Assembly (NCBI GenBank): GCA_944380845.1
Contig: CALWIU010000040.1
Location: 1 to 41,373 of the forward strand
Direction: 5' to 3'
From: an uncultured Clostridia bacterium
GTDB lineage: Bacteria; Bacillota; Clostridia; Oscillospirales; Acutalibacteraceae
Length of the DNA stretch: 41,373 bases
The stretch's first letter is position 1. Each line of letters starts with the position of its first letter. Below the pieces are notes generated by a model that did no database searches, had not been told where the DNA came from, and saw only the letters and a program-made list of their open reading frames with translations. The position numbers and the translations under genes were made by a program. Of the stretch, positions 33,376-41,373 are shown one piece after another.

Positions 33376-35412
33376 CTAAACCTGTGCCTGATACCCAAGC
33401 GCTGTCAACAAAGGTGACTTTCCCAAATCGGTCTTCATCGCGCCAGGAACGGTTACCCAGCCGCTGCCGGATGGTGCGATCAACGAACACTCCGACAATG
33501 CGCGGATGGAAGTGCAGACCCTGCCGAATTCCTGTTCCGGCAAATGAAGCCGATGCAAAATAACTTCCGGCGTGCAGCTTTCACCCCCATGGGATTTTAT
33601 GTATAGATAAACAGAACCAACAAAAGTGCGATTCGGAAGAATCTCCTTTTTTTGTGCCTCCGACAACAAACATCCGAACAGAGCCTGACGGAAAAGCTGA
33701 TAAGAACGGAACAATGTGTCGTCATCGGTACCGGAAAAGCGCATTTCCTGAATCTGAACAGAAAGATGAACAGTTCCCTTATATTCATTCGGCTCAACAA
33801 GCGCCGCAATGTCGATGGTGTCACCGGTATGAAACGGAAACTGTTCCGGCGTCATACCGAATTTTATCGCCTGTAAGGCGGCACCGTCTCTGCTCAGCCG
33901 CAAACGAAGATGTTTGCCGCCGCCGAGTGCATCCACGCCCTCAAGACGCATATGGGAAAAAACAAAAACCGGTTTCGGATTTCCCTCACCAAAAGGTTCC
34001 AGCATCTGTAAAGATTCCAATAACGAGGAAGAAACGCCAGTCGGCATCAACTTACAACAGATCTTAAGTTCTTCACACGACGGCAAATGCGCTCTTGCGT
34101 AATCATTGATTGCTTCGCGAAAAGCCGGGATGTCTTCCGTTGCAAGTCCCAACCCTGCCGCTTGCTGGTGGCCACCGAAATGCGTCAAAAAAGCAGAAGA
34201 GGCGCAAAGCGCGTCATAAACGGAAAAATCGGAAACGCTTCGGCAGGAGCCTTTCGCCGTTCCGTCCGGCCGCTCTGTCAGGACAACCGCCGGCTTCCCA
34301 TAGGCACCGCATAGCCGAGAGGCTACAATTCCCAAAACGCCTTCATGCCAACCTGGCGCACTTACAACGAGCACCGGGTCAACAGCAAATTCCGGGTGGT
34401 TAGCAAGGACAGAAACAATATCATCGGCAATCTCTTTTTCCGCTTCATGCCGCTGGCCGTTATAAGCCGACAACTCCGTTGCGTAATAACTTGCCGTCTC
34501 GCGCGTATCGCTTAGCAACAACCGCAATGCCGTTTCGGCGTTCCCCATTCTGCCGGCAGCGTTAATTCTGGGAGCAAGACCAAACGCGACATTGGTGGAA
34601 ACAATCTGTTTCCCCTGCAATCCAGCCATTTCAGCCAAAACATCCAAACCGATCAGCGGTCTTTCATTTAAAAGCCGGAGGCCTGCCCGAACGATCCGGC
34701 GGTTGTCGTGAACCAACGGAACAACATCTGCTATTGTTCCGACAGCAGCGAACTGCGAATAGAATGAGAGCAAATCTTCATCTTCCCCGCCGGCCAGCGC
34801 GCGCACCAAATAAAAAGCGACGCCCACTCCGGCAAGATACTCCAGACCGGAAGCGTCATCTACGCGGTGGGGATCGACAACGGCGGCGGCTTTCGGAAGA
34901 TCAGAGGATGGTTTATGATGATCGGTAATCACGAGGCGAACACCAAGGCGGTCGGCTTTTTCCGCAGCTTCAAAAGCAGTAATCCCCGTGTCAACGGTTA
35001 TAATCAAGGATGCGCCCGTCTGAACGATTTTTTCAATGGCTTGCGGATGGACACCATAGCCTTCTTCCAAACGCGACGGAATATAGTAAACGACATCACA
35101 GCCCATCGCATCCAAAAAAGAATACAAAAGAGAAACAGCCGTAACACCGTCCGCATCATAGTCGCCATAAATACAAATACGCTCGCCATTTTCCATGGCA
35201 GCAGATATGCTGGCAACCGCCTTGTCCATATCCTTCAGGGTGTACGGGTCTTGCAGTACAACATCATCGTCTAAAAACGCATGAACCGTCTGAGGAGAGT
35301 CCATACCCTGCGCACTCAGCAGAAGTGCAGTCATCGCGCTGATCGAACAAGATTCCGAAAGCGCGGCGGCGCGCTCTTTATCTATTCGAGAAAAAATCCA
35401 TTTTTTCCGCAT
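33376..35412 (-). CDS. recJ: Single-stranded-DNA-specific exonuclease RecJ
   Basis: 678 residues from the ATG with GGAGGG 5 nt upstream; a longer reading from 35451 crosses into the leader. DHH-family motifs: IYGDYDADGVTA (metal binding), ITVDTGITAF, VITDHHKP (DHH), then DHHA1 with HFGGHQQAAGLGL. An OB-like region follows (GDTIDIAALVEPNEYKG). The C-terminal 130 residues past about 550 are an extra helical/winged-helix-like domain seen in Firmicute RecJ. It degrades 5' single-strand ends in recombination and mismatch repair. It is the first gene of the long operon. Confidence 0.95.
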   Translation of the reverse strand: MRKKWIFSRIDKERAAALSESCSISAMTALLLSAQGMDSPQTVHAFLDDDVVLQDPYTLKDMDKAVASISAAMENGERICIYGDYDADGVTAVSLLYSFLDAMGCDVVYYIPSRLEEGYGVHPQAIEKIVQTGASLIITVDTGITAFEAAEKADRLGVRLVITDHHKPSSDLPKAAAVVDPHRVDDASGLEYLAGVGVAFYLVRALAGGEDEDLLSFYSQFAAVGTIADVVPLVHDNRRIVRAGLRLLNERPLIGLDVLAEMAGLQGKQIVSTNVAFGLAPRINAAGRMGNAETALRLLLSDTRETASYYATELSAYNGQRHEAEKEIADDIVSVLANHPEFAVDPVLVVSAPGWHEGVLGIVASRLCGAYGKPAVVLTERPDGTAKGSCRSVSDFSVYDALCASSAFLTHFGGHQQAAGLGLATEDIPAFREAINDYARAHLPSCEELKICCKLMPTGVSSSLLESLQMLEPFGEGNPKPVFVFSHMRLEGVDALGGGKHLRLRLSRDGAALQAIKFGMTPEQFPFHTGDTIDIAALVEPNEYKGTVHLSVQIQEMRFSGTDDDTLFRSYQLFRQALFGCLLSEAQKKEILPNRTFVGSVYLYIKSHGGESCTPEVILHRLHLPEQEFGRVCTSIRALSECSLIAPSGSGWVTVPGAMKTDLGKSPLLTALGYQAQV

Positions 35413-35466
35413 TCGCACCCTCCAAAACGGAACGATCGTATTTCCACCCATTCTATATATTCTATT

Positions 35467-35495
35467 ATTTTACATAATTGGCTATTCAAATGCAA
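35467..35495 (-). promoter_or_regulatory. Promoter of the recJ-rel-dtd-hemZ-mazG-hup operon
   Basis: Minus-strand -35 TTGCAT (35495-35490), 17-bp spacer, -10 TAAAAT (35472-35467), about 55 nt before the recJ ATG. Confidence 0.6.
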
Positions 35496-35544
35496 GATGT
35501 TATCGAAAAAATAGACAAATCAAGAAATTTTTATGCTTTTGCAT

Positions 35545-35578
35545 AGGAAAACAGGGATCCGATTTGCCGGATCCCCGT
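35545..35578 (-). terminator. Terminator after nadE
   Basis: An 8-bp stem GGGATCCG/CGGATCCC (35554-35561 with 35568-35575) followed on the minus strand by TGTTTTCC; plus-strand flank CGTTTCTTTTT also resembles a U-tract. Confidence 0.75.
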
Positions 35579-35584
35579 TTCTTT

Positions 35585-37528
35585 TTATTCATCGATTTGC
35601 TCTAACACATCTAACCACATACGCGCCGAAGCATCACTCGGCATCCGCCAGTCTCCGCGTGGAGAAAGAGCAACGCTGCCGACTTTTACCCCATCGGGCA
35701 GGCAACTACGCTTAAACTGCTGAGAAAAAAAGCGGCGATAAAAGACCTTTTCCCAATGAAGAATGGTTTTCGGAGAAAAATCCTGTAAAAAGGCGCGCTT
35801 TGCCAGCAGGAAGATTTTATCCGGTGAAAAACCGAAACGAAGCATATAATAAAGGAAAAAGTCATGCAGAGCATAGGGACCGATCAGTTCTTCCGTCTGC
35901 TGAACAATGTTCCCCTTTTCATCGGGCGGAAGCAATTCCGGACTGATCGGCGTTGCCAGAATATCTTTCAGGATGTCATTGACCTGCGGGAACAATTCAT
36001 TTTCCATAACGCTTTCAATCATCCAGCGAATCAGAGTTTTCGGAACACCCGCGTTGACACCGTACATACTCATATGATCGGCGTTATAGGTACACCATCC
36101 GAGCGCCAATTCACTCAGATCACCGGTTCCCACAACAAAGCCACCGATTTTGCAGGCATAATCCATCAAAACCTGCGTGCGCTCACGCGCCTGTATATTT
36201 TCATAAGTCACATCAAAGGAGTCCTTCGGGTGATCAATGTCACGGCAATGTAAAGTACAGGCTTCTTTTATATCGATTTCAAGGGAAGTCACCCCAAGCT
36301 TCTTCATTAAATCGAGCGCATTGCTGTGTGTTCTGCCAGTAGTGCCGAAACAAGGCAATGTAATCGCAGTAATATCTGCCAATGATCTGTCGGCTTTTTT
36401 CATGGCAAACGCGCAAACCAAAAGCGCCAGCGTGGAATCCAAACCGCCGGAAACCCCGATTACCGGATGATATCCGACAACTTCACAGCGGCGCACAAGC
36501 CCCATAGCCTGCATTTCAAAAATAGACAGACAGCGGGCAAGGCGGTCCTTTTTGGACGCAGGCACAAACGGCAATTTATCGACCGGATACAGCGATCCGT
36601 CAGAATCGGCTTGGCGGTCGGTTATCAGCACTTTGCGATAAGAAAGATTACGGGTGATTCCCCCGTCATGATAGGTGTTTCTCTTTTTTCTGTCAGCGCG
36701 CAGCTTTTCAAGATCATAATCTGCGAGCAGATAATACCCGTCGCGTATGCCGTCGTTATTTTCTTTCAGGCATACGCCGTTTTCAAACATCCCGGCATAT
36801 CCGCTGAAAATCAAATCCGTTGAAGATTCACCCCATCCGGCGGACACATAACAGTACCCGCAAACACAAGCCGCTGACTGGTGTGCAAGCAAAGAGCGCC
36901 GATATTCATGCTTGCCGATTGTTTCATTGCTTGCCGATAAATTAAAGATCAATTCAGCGCCGCCGAGAGAAGCAAAGGACGACGGCGGAACCGGCGCCCA
37001 AAGATCTTCACAAAGCTCAATACCAAAGGTCGCCCCATAGGCCTCAAATAAAAGATCGGTTCCAAACGGAATCGCTTCTTCCTGTGAAAGCAGAAAATAC
37101 GACGGATCAATTTTTGTGGTTTTACAGTCCGCAGCAGAAGCAAACCACCGCTCCTCATAATACTCACTGTAATTCGGAATATGTGTTTTTGGCACAATGC
37201 CGAGCACTTTCCCGCCATGAAGCACAACGGCGCAGTTATACAGTCTGTTTTCGACGGAAACGGGCGCGCCTACAATCAGAACCGCAGGAATTTTTTTACT
37301 GAAAGAAGCAAGCGACCCGACGGCCTGACGACAGGTGTCTAAAAGGGCGTACTGAAAAAAAAGATCAGCACAGGAATACGCACTGACGCTCAGCTCTGGA
37401 AAAACCAGAATTTGCGCACCGTCTGCGCTGGCTTTTTGCGCCATATCGCGTATATATCCGATATTAAAAGAAGGATCTCCGATTTTCACCTTGGGAACGC
37501 ACGCTGCCGTTCGTATATAATCAAACAT
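35585..37528 (-). CDS. nadE: Glutamine-dependent NAD+ synthetase
   Basis: 647 residues from the ATG of MFDYIRTAAC; the frame is open 33 nt further but that start has no RBS (GAGGG is about 10 nt before the chosen ATG). The N-terminal nitrilase-type glutaminase shows its triad: Glu45 in FPELS, Lys114 in VPKTHIP and Cys173 in ELCEDLW. The C-terminal synthetase has the PP-loop SGGLDST (360-366), with DLSELALGW and the K-rich adenylation region further on. It forms NAD+ from deamido-NAD+ using glutamine ammonia. Monocistronic, under a perfect consensus promoter. With pncC the window holds two NAD-cycle genes, though far apart. Confidence 0.95.
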   Translation of the reverse strand: MFDYIRTAACVPKVKIGDPSFNIGYIRDMAQKASADGAQILVFPELSVSAYSCADLFFQYALLDTCRQAVGSLASFSKKIPAVLIVGAPVSVENRLYNCAVVLHGGKVLGIVPKTHIPNYSEYYEERWFASAADCKTTKIDPSYFLLSQEEAIPFGTDLLFEAYGATFGIELCEDLWAPVPPSSFASLGGAELIFNLSASNETIGKHEYRRSLLAHQSAACVCGYCYVSAGWGESSTDLIFSGYAGMFENGVCLKENNDGIRDGYYLLADYDLEKLRADRKKRNTYHDGGITRNLSYRKVLITDRQADSDGSLYPVDKLPFVPASKKDRLARCLSIFEMQAMGLVRRCEVVGYHPVIGVSGGLDSTLALLVCAFAMKKADRSLADITAITLPCFGTTGRTHSNALDLMKKLGVTSLEIDIKEACTLHCRDIDHPKDSFDVTYENIQARERTQVLMDYACKIGGFVVGTGDLSELALGWCTYNADHMSMYGVNAGVPKTLIRWMIESVMENELFPQVNDILKDILATPISPELLPPDEKGNIVQQTEELIGPYALHDFFLYYMLRFGFSPDKIFLLAKRAFLQDFSPKTILHWEKVFYRRFFSQQFKRSCLPDGVKVGSVALSPRGDWRMPSDASARMWLDVLEQIDE

Positions 37529-37572
37529 TTTGCTCAGTCCCTCACTTAAAAAGCAAATCAATTATTTTACTT

Positions 37573-37601
37573 ATTATAAAGTTTCATTACGGTATTGTCA
37601 A
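37573..37601 (-). promoter_or_regulatory. Consensus promoter of nadE
   Basis: Minus-strand -35 TTGACA (37601-37596), 17-bp spacer, -10 TATAAT (37578-37573): a full sigma-A consensus match. Confidence 0.85.
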
Positions 37602-37694
37602 TCATGCGCCCTTATCGCAACAAAAAAATTTAACGAAATTTTTTGGCAAGATATAGTATACATTACCAAAAATAAAAAGATTGACTACAAGATA

Positions 37695-37723
37695 TTGATT
37701 CCACAAAAAGGAAATGATATAAT
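37695..37723 (+). promoter_or_regulatory. Promoter of nrdD-nrdG-dut with upstream direct repeats
   Basis: -35 TTGATT (37695-37700), 17-bp spacer, -10 TATAAT (37718-37723). CAAGATATAG (37647-37656) and CAAGATATTG (37688-37697) form a direct repeat 41 bp apart; the second overlaps the -35 box. They could be operator sites. Confidence 0.75.
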
Positions 37724-37767
37724 TGTTGCTGTTCGCAAATATTTCTATTCAGAGGAGTTTTTATTAT

Positions 37768-39894
37768 ATGAAAGTAATTAAACGAGACGGCACCATTGTG
37801 GATTTTGACCGCAGCAAAATCGTTTTGGCGCTTCGCAAAGCAAATCAGGCAGTCGAAGAGGATCAGCGCGTCAGCGATGAACAGATTGAGCAAATCGTTT
37901 CTCATATTGAAAACAAACATCGTCAGCGCTATCTGGTGGAAGATATTCAGGATATCGTAGAAAAAAAGCTGATGGAACTTGAAAAGTTCGACCTTGCAAA
38001 GGCGTATATCATTTACCGCTATACCCGCGCGCTGGTTCGGAAGGCCAACACAACCGACGAATCCATCCTTTCGCTGATCCGCAACAGCAATAAGGATGTC
38101 ATGGAGGAAAACTCCAACAAAAACGCAGTTATGGCTGCAACGCAGCGCGATCTGATTGCCGGTGAGGTTTCAAAGGATATTACTAAACGCCTTCTGCTTC
38201 CTGAAAACATTTCCAAAGCGCATGAAGAAGGAATTCTTCATTTTCATGATGCTGATTACTTTATTCAACCGATTTTCAACTGCTGCCTGATTAACATCGG
38301 GGATATGCTGGACAACGGAACGGTAATGAACGGCAAATTGATTGAAAGCCCCAAGAGCTTTCAGGTCGCCTGCACCATCATGACCCAGATTATTGCTTCT
38401 GTAGCCAGCAGTCAGTATGGCGGTCAATCGGTTGATATCCGCCATTTGGGTAAATATCTTCGCTATACAAAAGAAAAATTCCGCAAAAAAATCATTGAAG
38501 CCTCCCATGGCGAACTTTCCGACGATATGGTTGAGCAGTTGACCATGGAGCGGTTAAACGATGAGCTGCGCTCCGGCGTACAAACCATTCAGTATCAAAT
38601 CAATACCCTGATGACGACCAACGGGCAGTCACCGTTTGTGACAATCTTTATGTATTTGGAAGACGGCGACGAATACATTGAAGAAAACGCCATGATCATT
38701 GAAGAGATCTTGCGCCAGCGCCTGGAAGGGATTAAAAATGAAGTCGGCGTTTATGTCACACCGGCTTTCCCGAAACTGATTTATGTGCTGGACGAAAACA
38801 ATTGTCTGAAAGGCGGCAAATACGACTATATTACCGAACTTGCCGTTAAGTGTTCCGCAAAACGCCTGTATCCGGACTATATCTCTGCGAAAAAAATGCG
38901 GGAAAATTACGCCGGGAATGTTTTTTCCTGCATGGGCTGCCGCAGTTTCCTGTCTCCCTGGAAAGATGAAAACGGAAATTATAAATTTGAAGGCCGTTTT
39001 AACCAGGGTGTTGTCAGTATCAATTTGCCGCAAATCGGTATTTTGGCGAAAGGTGACGAAAAGGTCTTTTGGGAGCTGCTGGATGAGCGTCTTCAGATCT
39101 GCTATGAAGCATTGATGTGCCGCCACAACGCGCTGAAGGGCGTTCGCTCCGACACAAGCCCTGTCCATTGGCAGTATGGCGCCATTGCCCGGTTGAAAAA
39201 AGGCGAAACAATCGATCCGCTGCTTGAAAACGGATACTCTACCCTTTCTTTGGGCTATATCGGTCTGTATGAAGTCACCAAATTGATGAAAGGCGTAAGT
39301 CACACCGACCCCAAAGGAACTGAGTTTGCGCTTCGCGTCATGAAACACCTGAGAAGCGCCACCGACCAGTGGAAAAAAGACACCGGACTTGGATTCGCGC
39401 TGTATGGCACACCGGCCGAATCACTGTGCTATCGCTTCGCCCGGATTGACAAAGAGCGCTTCGGCAGCATTCCCGATGTCACTGATAAAGGCTACTATAC
39501 CAATTCTTATCATGTTGATGTGCGTGAGCATATTGACGCCTTTTCAAAATTCACTTTTGAAAGCCAGTTCCAGGATATTTCATCGGGCGGTGCGATCTCT
39601 TATGTGGAAATTCCCAATATGCGCCATAATCTGACCGCACTGGAAGATGTGGTACGCTTTATTTACGATAACATTCAATATGCCGAGTTCAATACCAAAT
39701 CCGACTACTGCCAGGTCTGCGGTTTTGACGGTGAAATTATTATCAACGATGACAACGAATGGGAATGCCCGAACTGTGGCAACAAGGATCATGACAAAAT
39801 GAATGTTACGCGCCGTACCTGCGGTTATCTCGGAGAAAACTTCTGGAATGTCGGCAAGACAAAAGAGATCAAGGCGCGCGTTCTGCATTTATAA
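37768..39894 (+). CDS. nrdD: Anaerobic ribonucleoside-triphosphate reductase NrdD
   Basis: 708 residues from the ATG with GAGGAG 10 nt upstream. The N-terminal ATP-cone (1-90, MKVIKRDGTIVDFDRSKI) senses ATP/dATP. The core includes MTTNGQSPFVT and CMGCRSF, with active-site Cys. The C-terminus has a zinc site (CQVCG and CPNCG) then the glycyl-radical loop RRTCGYLG, Gly686, about 22 residues from the end. It reduces NTPs to dNTPs without oxygen, activated by NrdG. It is the sole RNR visible and marks strict or facultative anaerobic growth. The direct repeats in its promoter suggest regulation by an NrdR-type repressor, not encoded here. Confidence 0.97.
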   Translation: MKVIKRDGTIVDFDRSKIVLALRKANQAVEEDQRVSDEQIEQIVSHIENKHRQRYLVEDIQDIVEKKLMELEKFDLAKAYIIYRYTRALVRKANTTDESILSLIRNSNKDVMEENSNKNAVMAATQRDLIAGEVSKDITKRLLLPENISKAHEEGILHFHDADYFIQPIFNCCLINIGDMLDNGTVMNGKLIESPKSFQVACTIMTQIIASVASSQYGGQSVDIRHLGKYLRYTKEKFRKKIIEASHGELSDDMVEQLTMERLNDELRSGVQTIQYQINTLMTTNGQSPFVTIFMYLEDGDEYIEENAMIIEEILRQRLEGIKNEVGVYVTPAFPKLIYVLDENNCLKGGKYDYITELAVKCSAKRLYPDYISAKKMRENYAGNVFSCMGCRSFLSPWKDENGNYKFEGRFNQGVVSINLPQIGILAKGDEKVFWELLDERLQICYEALMCRHNALKGVRSDTSPVHWQYGAIARLKKGETIDPLLENGYSTLSLGYIGLYEVTKLMKGVSHTDPKGTEFALRVMKHLRSATDQWKKDTGLGFALYGTPAESLCYRFARIDKERFGSIPDVTDKGYYTNSYHVDVREHIDAFSKFTFESQFQDISSGGAISYVEIPNMRHNLTALEDVVRFIYDNIQYAEFNTKSDYCQVCGFDGEIIINDDNEWECPNCGNKDHDKMNVTRRTCGYLGENFWNVGKTKEIKARVLHL

Positions 39895-39905
39895 GGAGTT
39901 TCGGC

Positions 39906-40445
39906 TTGAATTACGCGGATATAAAAAAATACGACATTGCGAACGGTGTCGGCGTGCGTGTTTCCCTGTTTGTCAGCGGATGCCGGCACCACTGTAAGGG
40001 CTGTTTCAATCAGGAAGCATGGGATTTTACCTATGGAAAACCTTTTACAGCTGCGGTCATCGAGGAAATATTGACAGCTTTAAAGCCGGATTATATCCGG
40101 GGCTTGTCTCTTTTGGGCGGAGAGCCGCTTGATCCCAAAAACCAGCAGGATGTTCTGCTTTTATTGCGCAGATTTAAAAAAGAATTTCCCGATAAAACAG
40201 TCTGGTGCTATACCGGCTATGATTTTGAAGCAGATCTTTTGCCTTTAAAAATCGGGGATGAACACATTCTTTCTGAAATTCTCCGCTCGCTGGATGTATT
40301 GGTGGATGGAAAATTTATCGAGGCGCTGAAAAGCAAAGATCTTCGCTTCCGCGGTTCCTCAAATCAACGGATTCTGGATGTTGCCGCTTCCCTTTCAGCA
40401 GGCAAAGCGGTTTTATTACCCGGCAACTGGAATATTGAGCATTAA
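39906..40445 (+). CDS. nrdG: Anaerobic RNR-activating radical SAM protein NrdG
   Basis: 179 residues. Cys26-x3-Cys30-x2-Cys33 (SGCRHHCKGCFNQE) binds the 4Fe-4S cluster; SLLGGEPLDPKNQ is the GGE motif for SAM amino group binding. It makes the glycyl radical on NrdD. The start is TTG, with AAGGAG 7 nt upstream, and it begins 12 nt after nrdD ends, so both are one transcript. The protein is slightly longer than E. coli NrdG (154). Confidence 0.96.
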   Translation: MNYADIKKYDIANGVGVRVSLFVSGCRHHCKGCFNQEAWDFTYGKPFTAAVIEEILTALKPDYIRGLSLLGGEPLDPKNQQDVLLLLRRFKKEFPDKTVWCYTGYDFEADLLPLKIGDEHILSEILRSLDVLVDGKFIEALKSKDLRFRGSSNQRILDVAASLSAGKAVLLPGNWNIEH

Positions 40446-40461
40446 GGAGAGTTGGACGAAT

Positions 40462-40899
40462 ATGCAGATACGAATTAAAAAACTGAAGGAAAATGCTGTT
40501 ATCCCCACATACGGCACTGCTTTTTCAGCCGGCGCTGACTTGTACGCCTGTTTAGACAATGACGAGGTCGTTATTTTCCCTCATCGGACTGTCTTTATTG
40601 GAACAGGACTGGCTTTTGAAATCCCGGAAGGCTACGCCGGATTTACCCATGCCAGGAGTGGACTTGCCTCAAAAAACGGTCTTGCTCCCGCCAATAAGGT
40701 CGGCGTTATTGATTCAGATTATCGGGGCGAACTGATCGTCGCTCTCCACAACCATTCGGAAACGCCTCAAATCGTCAAAAACCATGATCGGATCGCGCAA
40801 CTTGTCATAGCACCGTATATTCATGCCGATTTTCAGCTTTCTGATACGCTGTCTGAAAGCGGTCGCGGCGATGGCGGCTTTGGCTCCACAGGAAAATAA
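40462..40899 (+). CDS. dut: dUTP diphosphatase
   Basis: 145 residues, a normal trimeric dUTPase. Motifs: AGADLYA (1), ARSGLA (2), GVIDSDYRGE (3, with the catalytic Asp), DRIAQLVI (4) and RGDGGFGSTG (5, the phosphate-binding tail). It removes dUTP and provides dUMP for thymidylate. AAGGAG is present about 12 nt before the ATG; the frame is open upstream inside nrdG, which is not a start. It is the third gene of the dNTP operon, a functional match to nrdDG. Confidence 0.95.
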   Translation: MQIRIKKLKENAVIPTYGTAFSAGADLYACLDNDEVVIFPHRTVFIGTGLAFEIPEGYAGFTHARSGLASKNGLAPANKVGVIDSDYRGELIVALHNHSETPQIVKNHDRIAQLVIAPYIHADFQLSDTLSESGRGDGGFGSTGK

Positions 40900-40922
40900 A
40901 TTTCGCCATTCACAACTTTCAC

Positions 40923-40951
40923 TTGCTTTTTGTCTTTCTGTCCATTATAAT
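40923..40951 (+). promoter_or_regulatory. Promoter of the terminal alpha/beta hydrolase gene
   Basis: -35 TTGCTT (40923-40928), 17-bp spacer, -10 TATAAT (40946-40951), 26 nt before the ATG. No terminator is seen between dut and this promoter. Confidence 0.65.
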
Positions 40952-40977
40952 ATGTGTTAACAATAGGAGGTTGTTTT

Positions 40978-41373
40978 ATGGCTGGAGTTTTACAACAAAT
41001 TTTATCGTTTTTCATGTCTATCCTTGCGTTTTTTGTCTCTTTGCTCGGTGTTCCCGTTGATACAGTTGCCTATCAGGACATTGCGTACGGCACCGATCAG
41101 AATCAGACCCTGGATCTATACCTGCCTGACAGCTATGATAAGGAAATCGGGCTTGTCGTCATGATTCATGGCGGAACATGGCAGCGCGGCGACAAATCGT
41201 ACTTTGCAGATGATATTGCCAATGATTCATCTGAATATAACATTGCCTGCGCAAGTATCAATTATCGTTTGATTTCTTACGGCGGTTCCGTATCCATGCA
41301 GGATATTTATGATGATATAACCGCTGCCATTTCAAAATGTATCGACATTGCCGCAGAACAAGGTATTACCATC
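40978..41373 (+). CDS. Alpha/beta hydrolase (carboxylesterase-like), partial, runs off the window
   Basis: The first 132 residues only. The ATG follows AGGAGG with 7-nt spacing. Residues 1-26 form a hydrophobic N-terminal segment (signal anchor or uncleaved signal). QTLDLYLP then VVMIHGGTWQRGDK gives the HGGxW oxyanion-hole motif of the esterase/lipase HSL-like and BD-FAE-like group; the Ser nucleophile and the His/Asp of the triad lie beyond the window. The region INYRLISYGG and DIYDDITAAISKCIDIAAEQGI agrees with that fold. Substrate unknown; probably an acyl or acetyl ester at the cell surface. Confidence 0.85.
   Translation, partial: MAGVLQQILSFFMSILAFFVSLLGVPVDTVAYQDIAYGTDQNQTLDLYLPDSYDKEIGLVVMIHGGTWQRGDKSYFADDIANDSSEYNIACASINYRLISYGGSVSMQDIYDDITAAISKCIDIAAEQGITI

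Noticed and set aside
38629-39348. 239-codon open frame opposite nrdD
   Set aside because: Antisense shadow inside a conserved enzyme gene.

Overview
The window looks like the chromosome of an anaerobic, low-to-moderate G+C Firmicute of class Clostridia, most likely a gut Oscillospiraceae/Ruminococcaceae-type organism. The basis is strong AGGAGG-type ribosome binding sites with frequent TTG and GTG starts, near-consensus sigma-A promoters with 17-bp spacers, an oxygen-independent lifestyle (nrdD-nrdG, hemZ), the clostridial order recJ-rel-dtd-MBL-hemZ, a SpoVB-MazG-HU-RqcP block like the B. subtilis yabM-yabN-hbs/yabO region, class B sortases and a dockerin. The family-level placement is inference. 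I see no rRNA, tRNA, CRISPR array, insertion sequence, prophage or integrase; this is core and semi-core chromosome.

Layout. (1) 53-3997, minus: two secreted proteins, a CotH-type kinase-fold protein and a lipase-like alpha/beta hydrolase. (2) 4193-5467, plus: rarA. (3) 5613-13843, minus: a tightly packed seven-gene envelope operon in transcription order: FAD dehydrogenase (COG2509 type), stand-alone CinA amidase pncC, two tandem class B sortases, a degenerate full-length CinA-like protein, a dockerin-SpoIID protein whose SpoIID halves are in swapped order, and galE. This is the most unusual part of the window. (4) 14099-18278, plus: a membrane cluster of a VTT/DedA-like protein, a lipoprotein, a GDPD-fold protein without catalytic residues, a YhhN lysoplasmalogenase-like protein, a 45-residue Cys/Gly peptide and a DUF1294 protein. 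(5) 18269-19393, minus: a metallophosphoesterase overlapping the DUF1294 gene tail to tail. (6) 19469-21218, plus: class II aldolase, a Cys-rich small protein and a CarD-like regulator. (7) 21291-22316, minus: a lone ilvC; 22717-24078, plus: citrate synthase under a promoter carrying a perfect palindrome. (8) 24257-35412, minus: a long housekeeping operon, recJ-rel-dtd-MBL hydrolase-hemZ-nucleoside kinase-SpoVB-like flippase-mazG-hup, then rqcP. (9) 35585-37528, minus: nadE. (10) 37768-40899, plus: nrdD-nrdG-dut for anaerobic dNTP supply, followed by a secreted or anchored alpha/beta hydrolase cut by the window end.

How the genes fit together. The minus-strand envelope operon links sortase anchoring, a peptidoglycan-acting SpoIID domain and UDP-sugar epimerisation with CinA-type proteins; I infer a cell-surface assembly role, but no sorting-signal substrate is visible here. 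The plus-strand cluster at 14-18 kb looks like phospholipid or plasmalogen handling at the membrane. The long housekeeping operon joins stringent response, tRNA proofreading, ribosome rescue (RqcP), DNA repair and NTP sanitation. Eleven promoters, seven terminators and several hairpins were placed by eye. All function calls rest on motif recognition, not database searches.
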